In this document: positions 6,308-8,352 of the stretch, piece after piece
How positions within the stretch are numbered: position 1 is the first letter of the stretch
How the letters are laid out: each line of letters opens with the position of its first letter
Source: an uncultured Actinomycetes bacterium
Lineage (GTDB): Bacteria; Actinomycetota; Actinomycetes; Nanopelagicales; Nanopelagicaceae
Direction: 5' to 3'
Assembly: GCA_903918325.1 (NCBI GenBank)
Contig: CAIXDY010000161.1
Location: 1-8,352, forward strand
Length of the DNA stretch: 8,352 nt
Position numbers and translations under genes: made by a program
Notes under the pieces: generated by a model
Database searches by the model: none
What the model saw: the letters and a program-made list of their open reading frames with translations, nothing else
Told to the model about the DNA's origin: nothing

Positions 6308-6334
6308 TTAGCACTCACGGGTCCACACTGCTAA
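6308..6334 (+). promoter_or_regulatory. CIRCE operator (HrcA binding site) upstream of groES, right half degenerate
   Basis: The left half TTAGCACTC (6308-6316) is a perfect match to the CIRCE consensus and the spacer is exactly nine bases. The right half reads CACTGCTAA (6326-6334) where GAGTGCTAA is expected, so seven of nine bases match. HrcA represses groESL from this inverted repeat and is released on heat stress. The hrcA gene is not in the window. No HAIR element for HspR was seen. Confidence 0.85.
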
Positions 6335-6344
6335 TGGGGCCCGT
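6317..6344 (+). other. Possible hairpin in the groES leader overlapping the CIRCE
   Basis: ACGGGTCC (6317-6324) can pair with GGGCCCGT in the stretch 6337-6344 over eight bases with one G-U pair and a 12-base loop. It uses the CIRCE spacer and encloses its right half, so it would compete with pairing of the two CIRCE halves in RNA. Role unknown; the pairing may be incidental. Confidence 0.35.
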
Positions 6345-6385
6345 ACGAGGAAACAGAAGCAGGATTAACTAGAAGGAGTCAGTAC

Positions 6386-6673
6386 ATGGCCATTAAGCCA
6401 CTTGAAGATCGCATCGTTATCAAGACTAACGAGGCTGAAACAACAACAGCATCTGGTCTTGTTATCCCAGATACCGCAAAAGAAAAGCCACAAGAAGGCA
6501 CTGTCATTGCAGTTGGCCCAGGTCGCTTTGACGATGGTGTTCGCGTTCCAATGGATGTCAAAGTTGGCGATGTTGTTTTGTATAGCAAGTACGGCGGAAC
6601 TGAAATTAAGCATGGCGGAGATGACCTATTGGTTCTATCAGCGCGTGACATTCTCGCTGTAATCGAGAAGTAA
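6386..6673 (+). CDS. groES: Co-chaperonin GroES (Cpn10)
   Basis: GroES forms the heptameric lid that caps the GroEL ring during ATP-driven folding in the cytoplasm. The 95 residues have the normal length and show IKPLEDRIVIK near the N-terminus, the mobile-loop region with TASGLVIPDTAKEKPQEGTV (about 21-40), GDVVLYSKYGGTEIK in the later half, and the terminal DDLLVLSARDILAVIEK-type strand. The start is well fixed by AGAAGGAG at 6371-6378, seven bases before the ATG, the best ribosome binding site in the window. It is preceded by a CIRCE-controlled promoter, and the leader from the predicted transcription start is about 75 bases. groEL begins directly after its stop codon. Confidence 0.98.
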   Translation: MAIKPLEDRIVIKTNEAETTTASGLVIPDTAKEKPQEGTVIAVGPGRFDDGVRVPMDVKVGDVVLYSKYGGTEIKHGGDDLLVLSARDILAVIEK

Positions 6674-8308
6674 ATGGGAAAATCCCTTCAATTCGACGAA
6701 CAAGCCCGTCGAGCAATGGAACGCGGCGTCAACATTCTTGCTGACACCGTCAAAGTAACGCTTGGACCGAAGGGTCGCAACGTTGTTATCGCAAAGTCTT
6801 ACGGTGCACCCATCATCACTAATGACGGTGTAACTATTGCAAAGGAAATCGAACTTTCAGATCCCGCTGAAAATATGGGCGCACAGTTAGTAAAAGAAGT
6901 AGCGACTAAGACGAATGATGTCGCTGGTGATGGAACTACAACGGCAACCGTTCTTGCACAAGCTATGGTTAAAGAAGGTCTACGTAACTTGGCAGCTGGT
7001 GCACAGCCAATGGATATTAAGCAAGGCATTGAAGCGGCCGTTGCTGCAGTTTCAGAAAAACTTCGCGAACAGGCAACTCCAGTAAGTGGAAAAGCTCAAA
7101 TTGCAGATGTTGCAACTATCTCGGCACAAGATCGTGCAATCGGTGACTTGATTGCCGAAGCAATGGATCGCGTGGGCAAAGATGGCGTCATCACAGTTGA
7201 AGAAGCATCAACAACTGGTCTGGATTTAGAGTTCACTGAAGGAATGCAGTTCGATAAGGGCTACATTTCTCCGTATTTCGTAACTGATCAAGATCGCATG
7301 GAATCAATTCTTGAAGATGCTTACGTACTTATCTCAGCTGGCAAAGTTTCTGCGCTCGCAGAATTACTACCAATTCTTGAGAAAGTATCGGCTACTTCAA
7401 AGCCACTTTTGATCATCGCTGATGACATTGAAGGTGAAGCCCTTTCAACGCTCGTTGTAAACCGTATGCGCGGAGTATTTACTTCCGTGGCAGTTAAAGC
7501 CCCTGGCTTTGGTGATCGCCGCAAGGCAATGTTGCAGGACATCGCAACACTTACTGGTGGTCAAGTTATTTCAGCTGAGGTTGGAATGAAACTAGATGCT
7601 GCAACTCTTGAAGATCTCGGCCGCGCACGCCGTGTTGTCGTTTCAAAAGATGCAACAACAATCATTGAAGGCGCTGGAGACAAAGGCGCAGTTGCTGCCC
7701 GCGTGAGCGAACTTCGTAAAGAGATTGAAAACTCTGACTCTTCTTGGGATAAGGAAAAACTGCAAGAGCGTGTTGCAAAGCTAGCTGGTGGCGTTTGTGT
7801 CATCAAAGTTGGCGCCCATACTGAAGTAGAACTTAACGAAAAGAAGCACCGACTAGAGGATGCAATTTCTGCAACTCGTGCGGCAGTTGAAGAAGGAATC
7901 GTTGTTGGTGGAGGTGCAGCACTAGTGCATGCCGCCGATGCTCTTGAAGGCGATCTTGGTTTCACTGGCGATAAAGCTGTTGGTGTTCGTTTAGTTCGCA
8001 AAGCGTGCGATGAACCACTTCGTTGGATCGCTGAAAATGCTGGACTTGAAGGCTACGTTGTAGTTGCAAAAGTTCGCGCAATGAAAGCCAATGAAGGTTT
8101 CAATGCGGCAACAGATGTTTATGGCGATCTTGCTAAAGATGGTGTTATAGATCCAGTTAAGGTAACGCGTTCAGCCCTTGCTAATGCGGCATCTATTGCA
8201 GCAATGTTCATTACAACTGAAGCCGTTGTATTTGAAAAACCAGCCGAGCAAGCCGCGGCTGAAGCTGCAAGCGGACATTCACATGGTCCAGGTGGACATA
8301 GCCACTAA
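6674..8308 (+). CDS. groEL: Chaperonin GroEL (Cpn60), GroEL1-like with histidine-rich tail
   Basis: GroEL is the 14-subunit ATP-dependent folding chamber that works with GroES. The 544-residue protein is full length: VKVTLGPKGRNVV (27-38), ITNDGVTIAKEIEL (48-61), the ATP site GDGTTTATVLAQA (85-97) with D86, apical domain at about 190-370 with GYISPYFVTD (196-205), D396 in LEDAISATRAAVEEGIVVGGG (the counterpart of E. coli D398), and VIDPVKVTRSAL near 491-502. The C-terminus is GHSHGPGGHSH with four histidines and no GGM repeat, a tail typical of the actinobacterial GroEL1 copy encoded beside groES; a second groEL elsewhere in the genome would fit but cannot be judged here. The ATG follows the groES TAA with no gap, and the only purine run (GAGAAG, 6665-6670) is three bases away, so translation probably depends on ribosomes finishing groES. 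A terminator follows. Confidence 0.98.
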   Translation: MGKSLQFDEQARRAMERGVNILADTVKVTLGPKGRNVVIAKSYGAPIITNDGVTIAKEIELSDPAENMGAQLVKEVATKTNDVAGDGTTTATVLAQAMVKEGLRNLAAGAQPMDIKQGIEAAVAAVSEKLREQATPVSGKAQIADVATISAQDRAIGDLIAEAMDRVGKDGVITVEEASTTGLDLEFTEGMQFDKGYISPYFVTDQDRMESILEDAYVLISAGKVSALAELLPILEKVSATSKPLLIIADDIEGEALSTLVVNRMRGVFTSVAVKAPGFGDRRKAMLQDIATLTGGQVISAEVGMKLDAATLEDLGRARRVVVSKDATTIIEGAGDKGAVAARVSELRKEIENSDSSWDKEKLQERVAKLAGGVCVIKVGAHTEVELNEKKHRLEDAISATRAAVEEGIVVGGGAALVHAADALEGDLGFTGDKAVGVRLVRKACDEPLRWIAENAGLEGYVVVAKVRAMKANEGFNAATDVYGDLAKDGVIDPVKVTRSALANAASIAAMFITTEAVVFEKPAEQAAAEAASGHSHGPGGHSH

Positions 8309-8325
8309 TTTCGAAAGAGATTAAT

Positions 8326-8352
8326 AAAAAGCCCCGCAGATAAATCTGCGGG
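8326..8352 (+). terminator. Rho-independent terminator of groESL, cut by the window end
   Basis: CCCGCAGA (8333-8340) pairs with TCTGCGGG (8345-8352) around a TAAA loop. The left arm is preceded by GC and an A run (8326-8330), so the stem probably extends a few bases beyond the window and ends in a T run that cannot be seen here. Confidence 0.8.

Noticed and set aside
6269..6385. HAIR element or second CIRCE upstream of groES
   Set aside because: No CTTGAGT/ACTCAAG pair and no further TTAGCACTC or GAGTGCTAA sequence was found.
7561..8001. Minus-strand open frame of 146 codons opposite groEL
   Set aside because: It lies entirely within conserved groEL; its Ser/Arg/Ala-rich translation is typical of an antisense shadow.

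Overview
The window looks like a chromosomal piece from an actinobacterium, probably a small-genome, moderate-GC lineage such as the freshwater acI/Nanopelagicales group. The pointers are the tsaE-tsaB-rimI-tsaD-groES-groEL gene order (familiar in Actinobacteria), a GroEL with a histidine-rich tail instead of a Gly-Gly-Met tail (as in actinobacterial GroEL1), a CIRCE-type heat-shock operator, very tight packing with 1-4 nt gene overlaps, and base composition far below that of classical high-GC actinobacteria. The lineage is an inference from these traits; no search was run. Every confident gene is on the + strand, and no gene-free stretch exceeds about 120 bases.

Bases 1-3812 hold the end of an uptake and secretion operon. 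It comprises the C-terminal part of a LivM-type permease (its start lies before the window), a LivK-type substrate-binding protein with a cleavable signal peptide and no lipobox, and a secreted 544-residue alpha/beta hydrolase whose start codon overlaps the binding protein's stop codon. A strong 15-bp stem terminator closes the unit. The tight coupling suggests that the hydrolase acts outside the membrane to release something the Liv-type transporter takes in. This is the least conventional part of the window.

Bases 3827-6268 hold four genes that all overlap by ATGA: tsaE, tsaB, rimI and tsaD. TsaB, TsaD and TsaE are the bacterial machinery that transfers the threonylcarbamoyl group onto A37 of ANN-decoding tRNAs; TsaC, which makes the activated intermediate, is not in the window. 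RimI is a GNAT N-acetyltransferase commonly encoded with them. TsaB is unusually short.

Bases 6269-8352 hold the chaperonin operon: a promoter with 17-bp spacing, a CIRCE operator with a degenerate right half, groES with a strong ribosome binding site, groEL starting directly after the groES stop codon, and the beginning of a terminator cut by the window edge. No terminator is visible between tsaD and groES, so some read-through from the tRNA-modification operon into groESL is possible.

No tRNA, rRNA, CRISPR array, insertion sequence or attachment site was seen. Less ordinary signals are the secreted hydrolase with a very large insert between its catalytic Ser and Asp, a possible Tat signal on the binding protein, two abrupt GC shifts inside genes (livM and tsaD), the degenerate CIRCE with an overlapping alternative hairpin, and start codons of tsaE and groEL that lack a usable Shine-Dalgarno sequence.
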